Origin: Clostridia bacterium | GTDB taxonomy: Bacteria > Bacillota > Clostridia > Oscillospirales > RGIG8002 | DNA: 64,000 bases | Direction: 5' to 3' | Assembly: GCA_017620395.1 (NCBI GenBank) | Contig: JAFZQJ010000013.1 | Location: 31,885 to 95,884 of the forward strand | Shown: piece by piece, positions 17,792 to 26,965 of the stretch | How the letters are laid out: every line of letters starts with the position of its first letter | Numbering within the stretch: position 1 is the first letter of the stretch | Position numbers and translations under genes: made by a program | Notes under the pieces: model-generated | Databases searched by the model: none | Seen by the model: the letters and a program-made list of their open reading frames with translations, nothing else | What the model was told of the DNA's origin: nothing

Positions 17792-17929
17792 CCGCGCGAT
17801 GAAATAGGCGCAGTCGGCGTCCCCGCCGGCTCCGTAGACCTGCTCCAGCCCGCAGCAGCCCTCAAGCTGATAAACGCATTCTTTCGCGCAGGGTATCAAC
17901 GGCGCTCTCCCCTTTCTTTTGAAATCCAC
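17522..17929 (-). CDS. Small cysteine-rich protein, reading through antisense to radA
   Basis: A GTG-started frame of 135 codons. The first 47 or so lie in the radA-pepD gap and look like a real small protein: CAKECVYQLEGCCGLE and DADCAYF resemble a short Cys-rich family common in Clostridia. The rest runs antisense through the radA 3' end, with typical shadow composition, to a stop at 17522. Either the native stop has been lost or the tail is a by-product. Role unknown; metal binding by the cysteines is a guess. Confidence 0.4.
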   Translation of the reverse strand: MDFKRKGRAPLIPCAKECVYQLEGCCGLEQVYGAGGDADCAYFIARSVAEKPAARLENGFDGDEVQLRREAVGERADGVRRQHAVGEAEAFGLGDALDGAADAAYFAAESDLAEDERRFGNRGVLQRGNERGADA

Positions 17930-17988
17930 GATTATTCTCTGCCGCGCGGACGGCTTTATTCCGCGAAAATCACTTTGGAGGTCATTTT

Positions 17989-19434
17989 ATGGACGTTCTC
18001 CGCGGACTTGAACCGCGCAAAATGTTTGAGATTTTCGAGCGCATCAGCGCCATTCCGCACGGCTCCGGAAATATGAACGGCATCGCCGACTTCGTCGAGC
18101 GCTTCGCCGAGGAGCGCCGGCTGGAGCACCACCGCGACGGTGCGAACAACGTGGTGATAATCTCCGAAGCCACGCCCGGCAGGATGGCCGAGCCCGCGCT
18201 GATTCTGCAGGGACATCTCGATATGGTGTGCGCGAAGGACGACGACGCAGACTTCGACTTCAAAACGCAGGCGCTTCGCCTGAAGGTCGAGGACGGCCTT
18301 GTCGGCGCGGAGGGGACGAGTCTCGGCGCGGACGACGGCATCGCGGTCGCGATGATGCTCGCCCTGCTCGACGATAATGAGCTCTCGCATCCGCGCCTCG
18401 AATGCGTCTTCACCACCGACGAGGAGATCGGCATGATCGGCGCGAACGCGCTCGACGTTTCCATGCTGCGCGGCAGGCGCCTGCTCAACCTCGACAGCGA
18501 GGAGGAAGGCGTCATCACCACCGGATGCGCCGGCGGCATATGCCTGACCGGCGAATTCGGCGCCGAATCCGAAGAGATACACGGCATGCTCTACAAGCTG
18601 ACCGTGCAGGGACTCATCGGCGGCCACTCCGGCACCGAGATAATCGCGCAGCGCGCGAACGCGAACAAGGTGCTCGCCCGCCTGCTGACCGAGCTTCAGT
18701 TCCGCGCCGACTTCCGACTTTCCTGCGCCGAGGGCGGCTTCTTCGACAACGCCATCCCGCGCAAAGCGGAGGCGCTCTTCATCTCCGACTCCGACGGCGA
18801 CGCGATCGCCGCCGCGATAAACGCCTCCGCGGAGGCGATAAAACACGAATACTCGCTTTCCGATCCGGGTATGACGATCGCGCTCGCGCCCGCCGGCGTT
18901 GCGGACTGCCGCGTGCTGACGCCGGCGGATCAGGAACGGCTGCTCTTCGCGTGGTATCAGGCGCCGGACGGGATCGTCCGTATGTGTGACGGGCTTGACG
19001 ACATGGTCGAGACCTCGCTCAACCTCGGCATCCTCAAGCTCGACGAAAACGGCATGAAGCTGACCTTCATGCTCCGCAGCATGATCGACAGCGCCGCCGA
19101 GGAGCTGCATATGCGGCTTGAATCCCTCTTCGCCTTCGCGGGCGGAAAAACGGTCGTTTCAAGCAGCTACGGCGCGTGGGAGTTCCGTCAGGATTCCCCG
19201 CTCCGCGATCTCTGCGTGAAGGTATATGAAGAGATGTACGGCTCGCGTCCGCTCGTGGGCACGATCCACGCGGGACTTGAAGCCGCGGTCATCGCCGCGA
19301 AGCTCGGCGGCGCCGACTGCGTTTCCATCGGCCCGACGCTCCGCGACGTGCATACCGCTGCCGAACGGCTCGACGCCGACTCCGCCGGACGCGTATACGA
19401 CTACGTCAAGGCGCTTATCGAAAGGAAGATCTGA
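17989..19434 (+). CDS. pepD: Aminoacyl-histidine dipeptidase (M20 family, PepD)
   Basis: The 481-residue zinc dipeptidase has metal and catalytic motifs in LQGHLDMVCAKD (His ligand), LGADDGIAVA (bridging Asp), FTTDEEIGMIGA (catalytic Glu and Glu ligand) and LLNLDSEEEG (Asp ligand). The M20 lid domain sits mid-protein (GLIGGHSGTEI). It hydrolyses Xaa-His and other unspecific dipeptides in the cytoplasm. TTGGAGG precedes the ATG. Confidence 0.93.
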   Translation: MDVLRGLEPRKMFEIFERISAIPHGSGNMNGIADFVERFAEERRLEHHRDGANNVVIISEATPGRMAEPALILQGHLDMVCAKDDDADFDFKTQALRLKVEDGLVGAEGTSLGADDGIAVAMMLALLDDNELSHPRLECVFTTDEEIGMIGANALDVSMLRGRRLLNLDSEEEGVITTGCAGGICLTGEFGAESEEIHGMLYKLTVQGLIGGHSGTEIIAQRANANKVLARLLTELQFRADFRLSCAEGGFFDNAIPRKAEALFISDSDGDAIAAAINASAEAIKHEYSLSDPGMTIALAPAGVADCRVLTPADQERLLFAWYQAPDGIVRMCDGLDDMVETSLNLGILKLDENGMKLTFMLRSMIDSAAEELHMRLESLFAFAGGKTVVSSSYGAWEFRQDSPLRDLCVKVYEEMYGSRPLVGTIHAGLEAAVIAAKLGGADCVSIGPTLRDVHTAAERLDADSAGRVYDYVKALIERKI

Positions 19435-19437
19435 TAT

Positions 19438-20205
19438 ATGAAGGTAGCACTGCTCGCCGATTTGCACTACTCCTCCGCCGTCGCAGACTATGACGGCAGA
19501 CGCACCTCCGGTGCGCTCGACCGCCTCGACAGATTCATAACGGAGGTTTCCGGCTGCGATTTCATACTGAATCTGGGCGACCTCGTCAACGGCTCCGGCA
19601 AGCGCGACATCGACCGCTCCGACCTGCGCCGCGTTCTGAAGGCGCTCGACTCGCAACCGTTGGCGGTCTATCACGCCATCGGCAACCACGACCTCTGGGC
19701 TATGCCCCGAAACGAACTCGTGCAGACGCTCGGGCTCCCCGCCGCGGATTACTCCTTCAAGCGCGGAGACGTCCGCTTCGTCGTGCTTGACGCCAACTAC
19801 TCACCGGAGGGCGGCGCGCCGCGCGACTGGACGGTTGCGCACGTAAGCGAAAGCCGCCTCGTCTGGCTCGAACGCGTGCTCTCGCGAGAGGACTTCAAGT
19901 GGGCGATAATCGTCTGCCACCATTGCCTCGACGACCTCGGTACTCCGGAGAAGCCCGACGTCTACGCGCCGGACAACGCCGCCGAGGTGCGAGCGATAAT
20001 CGAGAGAAGCGGCAAGGTGCCGCTTGTCGTCTCCGGCCATTACCACGAAGGGCGACTGCGCCCCGTGGGCGGCGTTATGTATTACACCCAGCCCGCGATA
20101 TGCGAGGGCGATATGCTCACCTTCGGCATACTTGAGATCGATCCCGACACCCGCAAGTGCGGCGTCGAACCGCACGGGCTGAAGGTCAAACCGCGTCTGG
20201 ACTGA
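19438..20205 (+). CDS. Metallophosphoesterase (calcineurin-like)
   Basis: The 255-residue protein has a two-metal phosphoesterase core: LLADLHYS (D, H), LNLGDLVNG (D), AIGNHDLW (NH), VCHHC (H) and VSGHYHEG (GHxH). No signal peptide, so cytoplasmic; the substrate is unknown. It starts three bases after pepD and is followed closely by the DUF2007 protein, so the three form one operon. Confidence 0.85.
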   Translation: MKVALLADLHYSSAVADYDGRRTSGALDRLDRFITEVSGCDFILNLGDLVNGSGKRDIDRSDLRRVLKALDSQPLAVYHAIGNHDLWAMPRNELVQTLGLPAADYSFKRGDVRFVVLDANYSPEGGAPRDWTVAHVSESRLVWLERVLSREDFKWAIIVCHHCLDDLGTPEKPDVYAPDNAAEVRAIIERSGKVPLVVSGHYHEGRLRPVGGVMYYTQPAICEGDMLTFGILEIDPDTRKCGVEPHGLKVKPRLD

Positions 20206-20209
20206 TATT

Positions 20210-20503
20210 ATGGCAAAAGAAGAAAAACAGGAAATCAAACTTAAGCTGCTGACCACCGTCAGCGACTTCACCGAAAGCCAGATGATAGTCGGGCTGCTGA
20301 AGGACGAGGGTATCCCCGTGCTCGTCAAGGATCTCGGGCTCGGCGGCTTCATGAAGGTAACGATGGGCTACACCGTCTTCGGTCGTGAGCTGTACGTTTC
20401 CGAAGCCGACTTCGAGCGCGCGGCGGAGCTGGTCAAGGCGTTCTTCGACCGCGACGCCGACGGCGGCGACGGCATCAAAAAGCACCCGTTCACCGTATTC
20501 TGA
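20210..20503 (+). CDS. DUF2007-type putative signal-transducing protein
   Basis: The 97-residue protein has the DUF2007 pattern: KLLTTVSDFTESQMIVGLLKDEGIPV then ELYVSEADFERAAELVKAFF, a small alpha/beta ferredoxin-like fold. The family is widespread and has no established biochemical role. It follows the phosphoesterase by four bases and ends at a strong terminator. Confidence 0.75.
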   Translation: MAKEEKQEIKLKLLTTVSDFTESQMIVGLLKDEGIPVLVKDLGLGGFMKVTMGYTVFGRELYVSEADFERAAELVKAFFDRDADGGDGIKKHPFTVF

Positions 20504-20513
20504 CGCATGACGG

Positions 20514-20557
20514 ATAATAAAAGAGCCGGAAGCGATCGCTTCCGGCTCTTTTATTAT
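20514..20557. terminator. Bidirectional terminator, 44-bp perfect palindrome
   Basis: Arms of 22 bp run through AAAAGAGCCGGAAGC to their complement with flanking A and T runs. It lies between the convergent DUF2007 gene and the ABC transporter gene. Confidence 0.9.
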
Positions 20558-20560
20558 CAT

Positions 20561-23221
20561 CTATTGTCTTATCGCGTCAATCGGCTTTTGCCGCGAGATT
20601 GCGGCTATCGGTATAAAACTCGACAACAGCGCGATTCCGAAGCCGAGCGCTGCGATGATACCTATTTGCCGCGGCCCGAACGTCATCAGCGGGAACAGCA
20701 ATCCGAAGCTGTCTGCAAGCACGGTATTGGCTGTAGCCGAGAGCGCCGCGGTCAGAGCGCACGCGAGAAGCATGTTGACCGCCGCGATAAATAAACTTTC
20801 GTAAAGGAACACTCTGAAAACATCTGCTCCGCGCGCTCCCATAGCGCGCATTATACCTATCTGACGTTTCTTCTGTGTTATGCTGACCGAGATGAAGTTG
20901 AACATCAATGCGGCGGCAAAGACCGCGAGCGCAATGCCGATTATCCCGGAAATGCGGGCTGCGCTGCTGACCGTATCCTCAAGGGCGTCCATCTGAAAGG
21001 TAACAGCATTCATTACGGCGAAACGCGCGCTTTCGGAGAAACCGGAACAGTCGCCCAGCAGACGTTTTATCCCGTCCTTGTCGCGCGGCAGCGAAACGAG
21101 CGCGAATGAATACAATCCCTCTCTCCCATCTGCGAGCGCGTCGAAAACCGCGTCGGAAACGATGACCGTATCGCCGGTCGGGTAGAGGTGTCCGTCGTCG
21201 CCGCGTCCGGGATAAATGTATGTGATTATTCTCTGTCCTGCGGTGTAATAAGACGTCCTGCCGTCAGCATAGGTAAGCAGCAGTTTCAGATTTGACTTCA
21301 GCTCTTCATCCGACACACCCGGATTTGCAGCCCGAAGCGAAACCATATTTATCGCGTTGTATATAGTTACTATATCGTTGTCGGTGAGCTTGTCAACGGG
21401 GTCCGGCTTATACAGCAGACCGCCCGCTTTTTTCATATCAACACCGCCGATGCGGGCGACGCTGCCTGTCGAAAATGAAAGGCCGTATTTATTTTCGATA
21501 TTCAGCTTTCCGTCGCCAAGCGAAACGACCGAAGGATACCGCGAGACTATCTCCGCGATCCGTCCCTTGCCGACAAAGGCGAGCGTTTCGACTCCGTAAT
21601 CGCGCTCGCGCTCGAATGCGCCGCTTTTGATAAGCTGCTTGAGATCGGGCTTTTCGCTTTTCTCCAGAGCCGAGCGGTCGACGGCGCCGGCATAGCGGCC
21701 GCTGTCGAATCCGGTATCGATTATACCCGTCACGGTGTAATTGCGTTCGCCGAGGAAGATCGTTTTGCCTATCATTTCATCAGGCGCGTTTATCAAAGCA
21801 GTCTCTGTAGCGGTATTTTCCCAATCAATGAGCACGGCCTTCTTTTCCGGATCATGTTCAGGCGATTGCACCCACTCATCCCATGTTTTGAATTCTTTTT
21901 CTTCCGTTTCAATCATGTCCTCAGAAGAATGAGTTACGACTATTTCAGGGCCTGTGAAAAAGCGGTAACCCGCACCGACGAACGACTCGGCGGCGTATTT
22001 GCTTATGGCGATCTCGGGCTTGTTCCCGTCCGGCAGTCTGCCGGCGATAAGCTCCATCCCGAGCTGCTCGGGTTCGCCCTCGGCAAGTTCCGCAAATCCG
22101 GAAAAAGCCGGCATATACTTATTGTAATTCTCTGCTGTCACGACAGTGGAAGCGTAGTTGAGTTCAAGCGTCAGTTCGGTAAACGGCGGCTTGTAGACAC
22201 CCTTGACGAGCCTGCCGGTCTTTGCTCCGAGCGCGTCGAGTTCGTCCGGCGTTATCATATAACCGTCGCCGTACCAGCCGGAAACGCCTTCGTATTCGCG
22301 AAACGCCTCCTTCTTCACGCTGACGTAATCTCCGCCGCCATCACAAAGCGCGCGCAGCAGCGCGTTGCCGCGAGAGTAAGACGCAAACGCGTCGGCGGCG
22401 CCGACAAGCGTGAGTGAAAAGACGGAAAGAAGTATGACTGCCGCAAGACGCAGTTTTTTACTTTTTACAGAGTTCAGCGCAAGCCGCAGCGCAATACGGT
22501 CGGGAAGTCGGTTCCTTTTATCATCGGCGTTTTTGCCCGAGGGCTGCTTCACGTCTTCTCCACCGCTGTCACCCGCGATCATACCGTCGGACATGGTGAT
22601 TATCCTGTCGGCGTATTCCTCTGCCGCCGCGCTGTCGTGAGAAGCGACGATGACGAGACGTTCGCGCGAGAGGCGTTTCAATATCTCGAATACCTGACGT
22701 GAGTTCTCTGAATCAAGGGCGCCCGTCGGCTCATCCGCGATTATTATATCCGCCGATTTGACGAGTGCGCGGGCTATTGCAACGCGCTGACGCTGTCCGC
22801 CGGAGAGTTGGTCCGGCTTCCGGTCTCCGCAGCCCGCTAAATCGACGCTTTCGAGAGCGGTGTTTATGCGCTCCGCAGTCGCTTTTCCGTTTTGCAGCTC
22901 AAGCGCGAGAGCGATATTTTCCGCAACGGTAAGCTCGTCGAGCAGGTTATATTCCTGAAAAATGAACCCGATGCGTGAATTGCGGTACGAGTCGTACTGC
23001 GCAGATGAAAAATCCCTCACCGAGACGCCGTCGATAAGCATGTCGCCGTCAGTGAGGGAATCAAGTCCGCCTATTATATTAAGCAGCGTCGTCTTGCCGC
23101 AGCCGGACTTGCCGGTGAAGAAGACGAGCCCGCGCTCGCCCAAAGTAAAAGAAACCCCGCCGAGAGCTGCGGCGTCGTTTGCGTTTTTATAGACTTTAGT
23201 GAGCTCTTTTAATGTAATCAT
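20561..23221 (-). CDS. ABC transporter, fused ATPase and FtsX-type permease (MacB-like)
   Basis: The 886-residue protein has an N-terminal ABC ATPase (Walker A GKSGCGKTT, signature LSGGQRQRVAIARAL, Walker B IIIADEPTGALD, H-loop ASHDS). It is followed from about residue 250 by a MacB/FtsX permease: one helix, a large extracytoplasmic domain (about 270-730), then three C-terminal helices. Such proteins move lipoproteins, peptides or antibiotics, or act mechanically. No accessory gene lies beside it. No good ribosome binding site precedes the ATG, and the leader carries a perfect inverted repeat. Confidence 0.88.
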   Translation of the reverse strand: MITLKELTKVYKNANDAAALGGVSFTLGERGLVFFTGKSGCGKTTLLNIIGGLDSLTDGDMLIDGVSVRDFSSAQYDSYRNSRIGFIFQEYNLLDELTVAENIALALELQNGKATAERINTALESVDLAGCGDRKPDQLSGGQRQRVAIARALVKSADIIIADEPTGALDSENSRQVFEILKRLSRERLVIVASHDSAAAEEYADRIITMSDGMIAGDSGGEDVKQPSGKNADDKRNRLPDRIALRLALNSVKSKKLRLAAVILLSVFSLTLVGAADAFASYSRGNALLRALCDGGGDYVSVKKEAFREYEGVSGWYGDGYMITPDELDALGAKTGRLVKGVYKPPFTELTLELNYASTVVTAENYNKYMPAFSGFAELAEGEPEQLGMELIAGRLPDGNKPEIAISKYAAESFVGAGYRFFTGPEIVVTHSSEDMIETEEKEFKTWDEWVQSPEHDPEKKAVLIDWENTATETALINAPDEMIGKTIFLGERNYTVTGIIDTGFDSGRYAGAVDRSALEKSEKPDLKQLIKSGAFERERDYGVETLAFVGKGRIAEIVSRYPSVVSLGDGKLNIENKYGLSFSTGSVARIGGVDMKKAGGLLYKPDPVDKLTDNDIVTIYNAINMVSLRAANPGVSDEELKSNLKLLLTYADGRTSYYTAGQRIITYIYPGRGDDGHLYPTGDTVIVSDAVFDALADGREGLYSFALVSLPRDKDGIKRLLGDCSGFSESARFAVMNAVTFQMDALEDTVSSAARISGIIGIALAVFAAALMFNFISVSITQKKRQIGIMRAMGARGADVFRVFLYESLFIAAVNMLLACALTAALSATANTVLADSFGLLFPLMTFGPRQIGIIAALGFGIALLSSFIPIAAISRQKPIDAIRQ

Positions 23222-23245
23222 AGTGATTATCTAAGAATCTTTGCT

Positions 23246-23274
23246 TATATGGCGGCGGTTACCGCCGCCATATA
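23246..23274. promoter_or_regulatory. Perfect 14-bp inverted repeat upstream of the ABC transporter gene
   Basis: TATATGGCGGCGGT, one central T, then its exact complement. It lies 25-53 bases before the ABC start with no T-run after it, so it fits a regulator's operator or a leader hairpin better than a terminator. Confidence 0.55.
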
Positions 23275-23400
23275 GTTCGTTATAAGAAAACAATCAGACA
23301 ACCAATAAATTGTCAATCATCTTATTAAAACATTTTACGATTTTAGATATTTATACGTCATTGTTTTCTGATTTGCGCACCTGAGAATTACGCCTGCGCG

Positions 23401-24369
23401 TCAGATCTGATCGTGCAGCTTGCGGAACTTCTTGGATTTGGAGTCAAGCTCGGAGAAGCTCTGCTCCGAGGGGATATCGTTCATACCCGACTCGATGTAG
23501 TTTCTCAGCACGCCGGTCAGGACGAACGGCTTTATGAAAATCGAGTGGACGATCGACCAGAGGATGAGCGCGCCGATGACCGAGAAGATGACGGGAAGCG
23601 CTTTGGGGTCCTGCAGCGCCTGCGCCAGCCAGCCGGTCTCGCCGGCGAGCTTCTCGGAAATCTGCGAAGCAAGGTTCGCGTAAAGCTCCTGATGTCCGCT
23701 CATGAAAAGGTAGCAGCCGCCGAAGAACACGCCGCCGATGAGTATCAGCGAAGCGAGCCCGATGCCGAATACTCTGCCCATATTCTTGAAGAAGGTCTTG
23801 CCGTGCTTGAAGAAGATCACGGCGCCTTCGCAGGCGGCTTTGGCGGGCTTTTCGTCCTTGCGGTAGAAGATCCAGCCGAGGCAGCAGTCGCTGAGGTAGT
23901 TGACTATCGTCTGCATTATCGAGCTGATCGCGCTGCCGACGGTGCCTCCGGTGTCGCCTCCGATGCTCTCGCCGAGCTTGGTGATAAGTCTGCCGAGCTG
24001 GCGGAAGATGCCCTTGATCGCGCCGGTGATCGCGAAGTAGACCGCGAGCGTAACGAAGCGCTCACGGACGGTCTTTTTACCCTCCGCGACGACGTTATCC
24101 GGCAGTTCGCCTTCGGTTATGCCGCGCGTCATCATCGCGATCTGCCCCGCCTTCAGCATGAAGGACACGAAGCGCAGCACGATGATTAGAACGACAAGCC
24201 CGACAAGTGCGCCGATAAGAAGTCCTATCGGGCCGTTCTTCGCGGCTCTGTCTCCGATCACGTAACCGACTGTGCTGAGTCCCGCGAACGCCACGAGCGC
24301 GAGGAAATCCCACAGCAGGCGGCGAAGCGAGAAGCCGAGCGTCTTTTTGTAGATCTGTTTGTTGTTCAT
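23401..24369 (-). CDS. Hypothetical integral membrane protein
   Basis: The 322-residue protein has about five or six membrane segments (near residues 20-40, 47-70, 105-125, 205-228, 263-285) and soluble loops rich in Lys. There is a conserved-looking CCLGWIFYRKDEKPAKAACEGAVIFFKHGKTFFKNMGR stretch (given here only as a landmark: residues about 162-200). I recognise no family. GGAAGGGGGAG precedes the ATG. The lipoprotein gene lies 42 bases upstream on the same strand. Confidence 0.75.
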   Translation of the reverse strand: MNNKQIYKKTLGFSLRRLLWDFLALVAFAGLSTVGYVIGDRAAKNGPIGLLIGALVGLVVLIIVLRFVSFMLKAGQIAMMTRGITEGELPDNVVAEGKKTVRERFVTLAVYFAITGAIKGIFRQLGRLITKLGESIGGDTGGTVGSAISSIMQTIVNYLSDCCLGWIFYRKDEKPAKAACEGAVIFFKHGKTFFKNMGRVFGIGLASLILIGGVFFGGCYLFMSGHQELYANLASQISEKLAGETGWLAQALQDPKALPVIFSVIGALILWSIVHSIFIKPFVLTGVLRNYIESGMNDIPSEQSFSELDSKSKKFRKLHDQI

Positions 24370-24411
24370 AAGCTCCCCCTTCCTTTTTTTGTATTTTTAA
24401 CTGAATAACAG

Positions 24412-24912
24412 TTACTCAACGTACTCCTGCCCCGGCGTATCGAGCAGCTCGAAGCTCTCGACGTCAAGGAAAACGTGATAGTGATCATCGTGGCGTTCCG
24501 AGTTAAGCGTTCCGACAACGCGGATCCACGCCTTCTCGGGCGTGTCGGCGGGGACCTTGTCACCCCTCAGCATAAAGCCGCGGTAGTAGGCGTATTCTTT
24601 GCCGTCCGCAGGGTCTACCTCGCGATGATAGCGGAAAACCTGCATTGTCTCGCCGCCCTCGAACTTCGTGACGTGGAACATTCCGTCGACAGCGAACTTC
24701 TTGCCGTTATACTCGTCCGAATTCGTGGTGAAGGCAAGGTAGTAGGTGTAATACAGCGCGTCGCTGATATAGGTCACGCCTTCGCCGAAGTCCGGAGTCG
24801 TGCCGGCGGGCGCGTTTCCGCTTTCGTTACCGCCCTTGCCGCTGCAGCCGGCGGCGAACAGCAACGCGAGCGTCAGCATAAGCGCGAGCGCGATCCTCAG
24901 CGTTTTTTTCAT
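24412..24912 (-). CDS. Hypothetical lipoprotein
   Basis: The 166-residue protein has a lipoprotein signal peptide (MKKTLRIALALMLTLALL, lipobox FAAGC) and a Gly/Ser/Asn linker. The C-terminal domain contains FAVDGMFHV, YYRGFMLRGD and WIRVVGTLNSE, suggestive of an OB-like fold seen in small secreted proteins. AAGGAGG precedes the ATG at 24912. It probably sits on the outer face of the membrane with the membrane protein encoded next. Confidence 0.8.
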   Translation of the reverse strand: MKKTLRIALALMLTLALLFAAGCSGKGGNESGNAPAGTTPDFGEGVTYISDALYYTYYLAFTTNSDEYNGKKFAVDGMFHVTKFEGGETMQVFRYHREVDPADGKEYAYYRGFMLRGDKVPADTPEKAWIRVVGTLNSERHDDHYHVFLDVESFELLDTPGQEYVE

Positions 24913-24999
24913 ATTGTCCTCCTTCCGCACCGGCCGTGCCGGGCATTTGAGTTTGATTATTTATCAAACGGCTTCGCCGCGATAAAACGTTACGAGAAG

Positions 25000-25827
25000 C
25001 TACGCGCAGCCCTTCACGGTCACCCGGTGGACGAAACCGCAGAGCGCGGACGAGGCGCAGAGCTGCGGCTTGCCTGGCGCGATCTCGCTGCGGACGAAGC
25101 AGTGAAGATGTCCGCAGAGCACCGCCTTGACCGCTGTTTCATCCCGCTCGAGGCGGACGAATTCCGCGGCGTTGGCTTTTTCGGAATCCGCGCCGATATA
25201 GAAGTATTCGCCGAAGCCGGCGATCTTTTCGCGGCTCGTTTCGGTCAGCACGGGAACGTGCTGCGCGACTATGAGCGGCGCGCCCTCGGTGCAGAGCGCT
25301 TTCAGATCCGCAAGCCCGGCGTCTGAAACGGTCAGCCCGCCGTTATTCACTCCGACTACGGTGAAGCCGTCGAGGCGCGCAACCTCGGCGCCGCCATCGC
25401 GCACTCCGCCGCCGCCGGCGTCGTGGTTGCCGTCTACGTAGATCAGCCTGCCGCCGTAGCCGGCGAGCGCCGCGCGCATAGCGCGGACTCCCGCGGGGCC
25501 GACGAAATCGAGCATATCGCCCGTCATTATCAGGACGTCCGGACGCATCGCCTCCGCGAGCGCAAGCATCTTTTTCAGCACCTCCGCGCTCGGGATGCGC
25601 TTGGAATCGTCAAACGGCTCGCTGTGCCAGCGGGTGAAGTCCTCGCGCAGCGTCATCCAGTTCGCCTCGCGCGAAGCGGCTGTTTCGCGTTCCGCTTCAT
25701 CCGACAGTTCGTCCGAAACCGCGAGGTGCAGATCGCTGACCTGCATGAGCGTATGCGTTCCCGCGACGCCGGGGATAACTATTTCGCTGTCGACGATTCT
25801 GTAGAACGGATCGCGGAAAACGTCCAT
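25000..25827 (-). CDS. Metallophosphoesterase (calcineurin-like)
   Basis: The 275-residue protein has metal-binding motifs QVSDLHLA, LIMTGDMLDFVG, YVDGNHDAGG, VAQHVPV and LCGHLHCF. This is a different subfamily from the enzyme at 19.4 kb. There is no signal peptide. The ATG at 25827 follows GAGGTG. It has its own near-consensus promoter. Substrate unknown. Confidence 0.82.
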   Translation of the reverse strand: MDVFRDPFYRIVDSEIVIPGVAGTHTLMQVSDLHLAVSDELSDEAERETAASREANWMTLREDFTRWHSEPFDDSKRIPSAEVLKKMLALAEAMRPDVLIMTGDMLDFVGPAGVRAMRAALAGYGGRLIYVDGNHDAGGGGVRDGGAEVARLDGFTVVGVNNGGLTVSDAGLADLKALCTEGAPLIVAQHVPVLTETSREKIAGFGEYFYIGADSEKANAAEFVRLERDETAVKAVLCGHLHCFVRSEIAPGKPQLCASSALCGFVHRVTVKGCA

Positions 25828-25850
25828 ACGCTTCACCTCGTTTCTTTTTG

Positions 25851-25879
25851 ATTATACAATATGTTTGCGTATTTTGCAA
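25851..25879 (-). promoter_or_regulatory. Promoter of the phosphoesterase gene
   Basis: Leftward TTGCAA (25879-25874), 17-nt spacer, TATAAT (25856-25851). Confidence 0.75.
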
Positions 25880-25913
25880 CATTAAATAATTCCGCCCGCG
25901 AACCAAAAAAATA

Positions 25914-25942
25914 TTGAAATCACGCCCGCCCCGTGGTAAAAT
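25914..25942 (+). promoter_or_regulatory. Promoter of the small membrane protein gene
   Basis: TTGAAA (25914-25919), 17-nt spacer, TAAAAT (25937-25942). Confidence 0.7.
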
Positions 25943-25971
25943 ATTCCCATAAAACAGAAAGGGGTATAATA

Positions 25972-26211
25972 ATGGATCTCATCAAAAAACTGTGGCCTAC
26001 GCCGTTCAAGATCAAGAAGGGCAACCTTATCTCCTTCCTCGTGCAGCTGCTGATATTCCTGATCATCTGCGCGGTCATCGGCTGGCTTTTCACCGTGCTC
26101 AGCAAGATCGCCATCGTCGGCGTCGTCTTCTACGTCGTCGGCTCGCTGATGGGCATATACGCGATCGTCGGCGCGATACTCTGCGTGCTGCGCTTCATCG
26201 GCGTCGTATAA
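25972..26211 (+). CDS. Small two-helix membrane protein
   Basis: The 79-residue protein has a basic N-terminus (LIKKLWPTPFKIKKGN) and two long hydrophobic helices (about residues 20-42 and 48-76). The ATG at 25972 follows AGAAAGGGG at good spacing. It is monocistronic with its own promoter and terminator. No function can be assigned from sequence. Confidence 0.7.
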   Translation: MDLIKKLWPTPFKIKKGNLISFLVQLLIFLIICAVIGWLFTVLSKIAIVGVVFYVVGSLMGIYAIVGAILCVLRFIGVV

Positions 26212-26230
26212 AACCGACTGAACGGAAAAA

Positions 26231-26270
26231 GAAAAGAGCGTTATCCGCACGGATAGCGCTCTCTTTTTGT
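26231..26270 (+). terminator. Terminator, probably bidirectional
   Basis: GAGCG..ATCCG / CGGAT..CGCTC hairpin followed by CTCTTTTTG, between convergent genes. Confidence 0.75.
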
Positions 26271-26302
26271 ACGGTAACGTTCACGGAAGCTGCATTTGGA
26301 AG

Positions 26303-26905
26303 TTATGGAAGTCTGACCGCTTCCTCAGACATCGGAACTCCGTCCAGCAGAAGCAGCTTTTCCGCGAGCAGGCCGCAGAGTCCGCTGAGTATCGTGCTGA
26401 GCGAAATGAGGTCCTCCGTGCTGTGCACGGACTCCTCGATAGCCCTTTCGTCGTGCCCGAGCAGCGGCGCGGCGATAATGCGGACCTGACCCACGAAGTA
26501 CTCCGCGGCGATACGGTGGCGGAGCGCGTAAGCGTCGTATATTTTCTTGACCTCTTCCTCGGATATGCCAACGGGGATCATCTTCTGCAGCGTAGCGATG
26601 CTGAGGCTCTGCTTGAGCGTGCATATCATAATAAGATAAACTATATGCACGCGGTAATACTTCTTTTTTACCGGCTCCGGCATAAACTTATTGCGAACGT
26701 AGTTGTTTATCGTCGCGGCGGTTATAAAGCGCTCCTCCTTTATCTCCGGCGGAAGGTAGTCAAGGTATTCGGTCAGCAGAGCGAGCACCTGCTCCATATA
26801 GAGCCCGAAATCGGGGATATTCTCCCAATCGGGAAGGCGGTAATCGTTCAGATACTTTTCCCAGCGGCGAAGCTTGCCGGCGACAAGGTCGTTATCGTAA
26901 TTCAT
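26303..26905 (-). CDS. DUF1836 domain protein, probable DNA-binding regulator
   Basis: The 200-residue protein has DUF1836 hallmarks: RLPDWENIPDFGLYMEQVLALL and ATINNYVRNKFMPEPVKKKYYRVHIVYLI. The first half has a MerR-like winged-helix layout. The family is confined mostly to Firmicutes and is inferred to regulate transcription. GAAGGGTGAG precedes the ATG. It is divergent from degV, which it might control. Confidence 0.8.
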   Translation of the reverse strand: MNYDNDLVAGKLRRWEKYLNDYRLPDWENIPDFGLYMEQVLALLTEYLDYLPPEIKEERFITAATINNYVRNKFMPEPVKKKYYRVHIVYLIMICTLKQSLSIATLQKMIPVGISEEEVKKIYDAYALRHRIAAEYFVGQVRIIAAPLLGHDERAIEESVHSTEDLISLSTILSGLCGLLAEKLLLLDGVPMSEEAVRLP

Positions 26906-26936
26906 AATCTCACCCTTCGCTTGATAAGATACTGAT

Positions 26937-26965
26937 ATTATACTACCAAATAATCACGGATACAA
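26937..26965 (-). promoter_or_regulatory. Promoter of the DUF1836 gene
   Basis: Leftward TTGTAT (26965-26960), 17-nt spacer, TATAAT (26942-26937). Confidence 0.7.
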
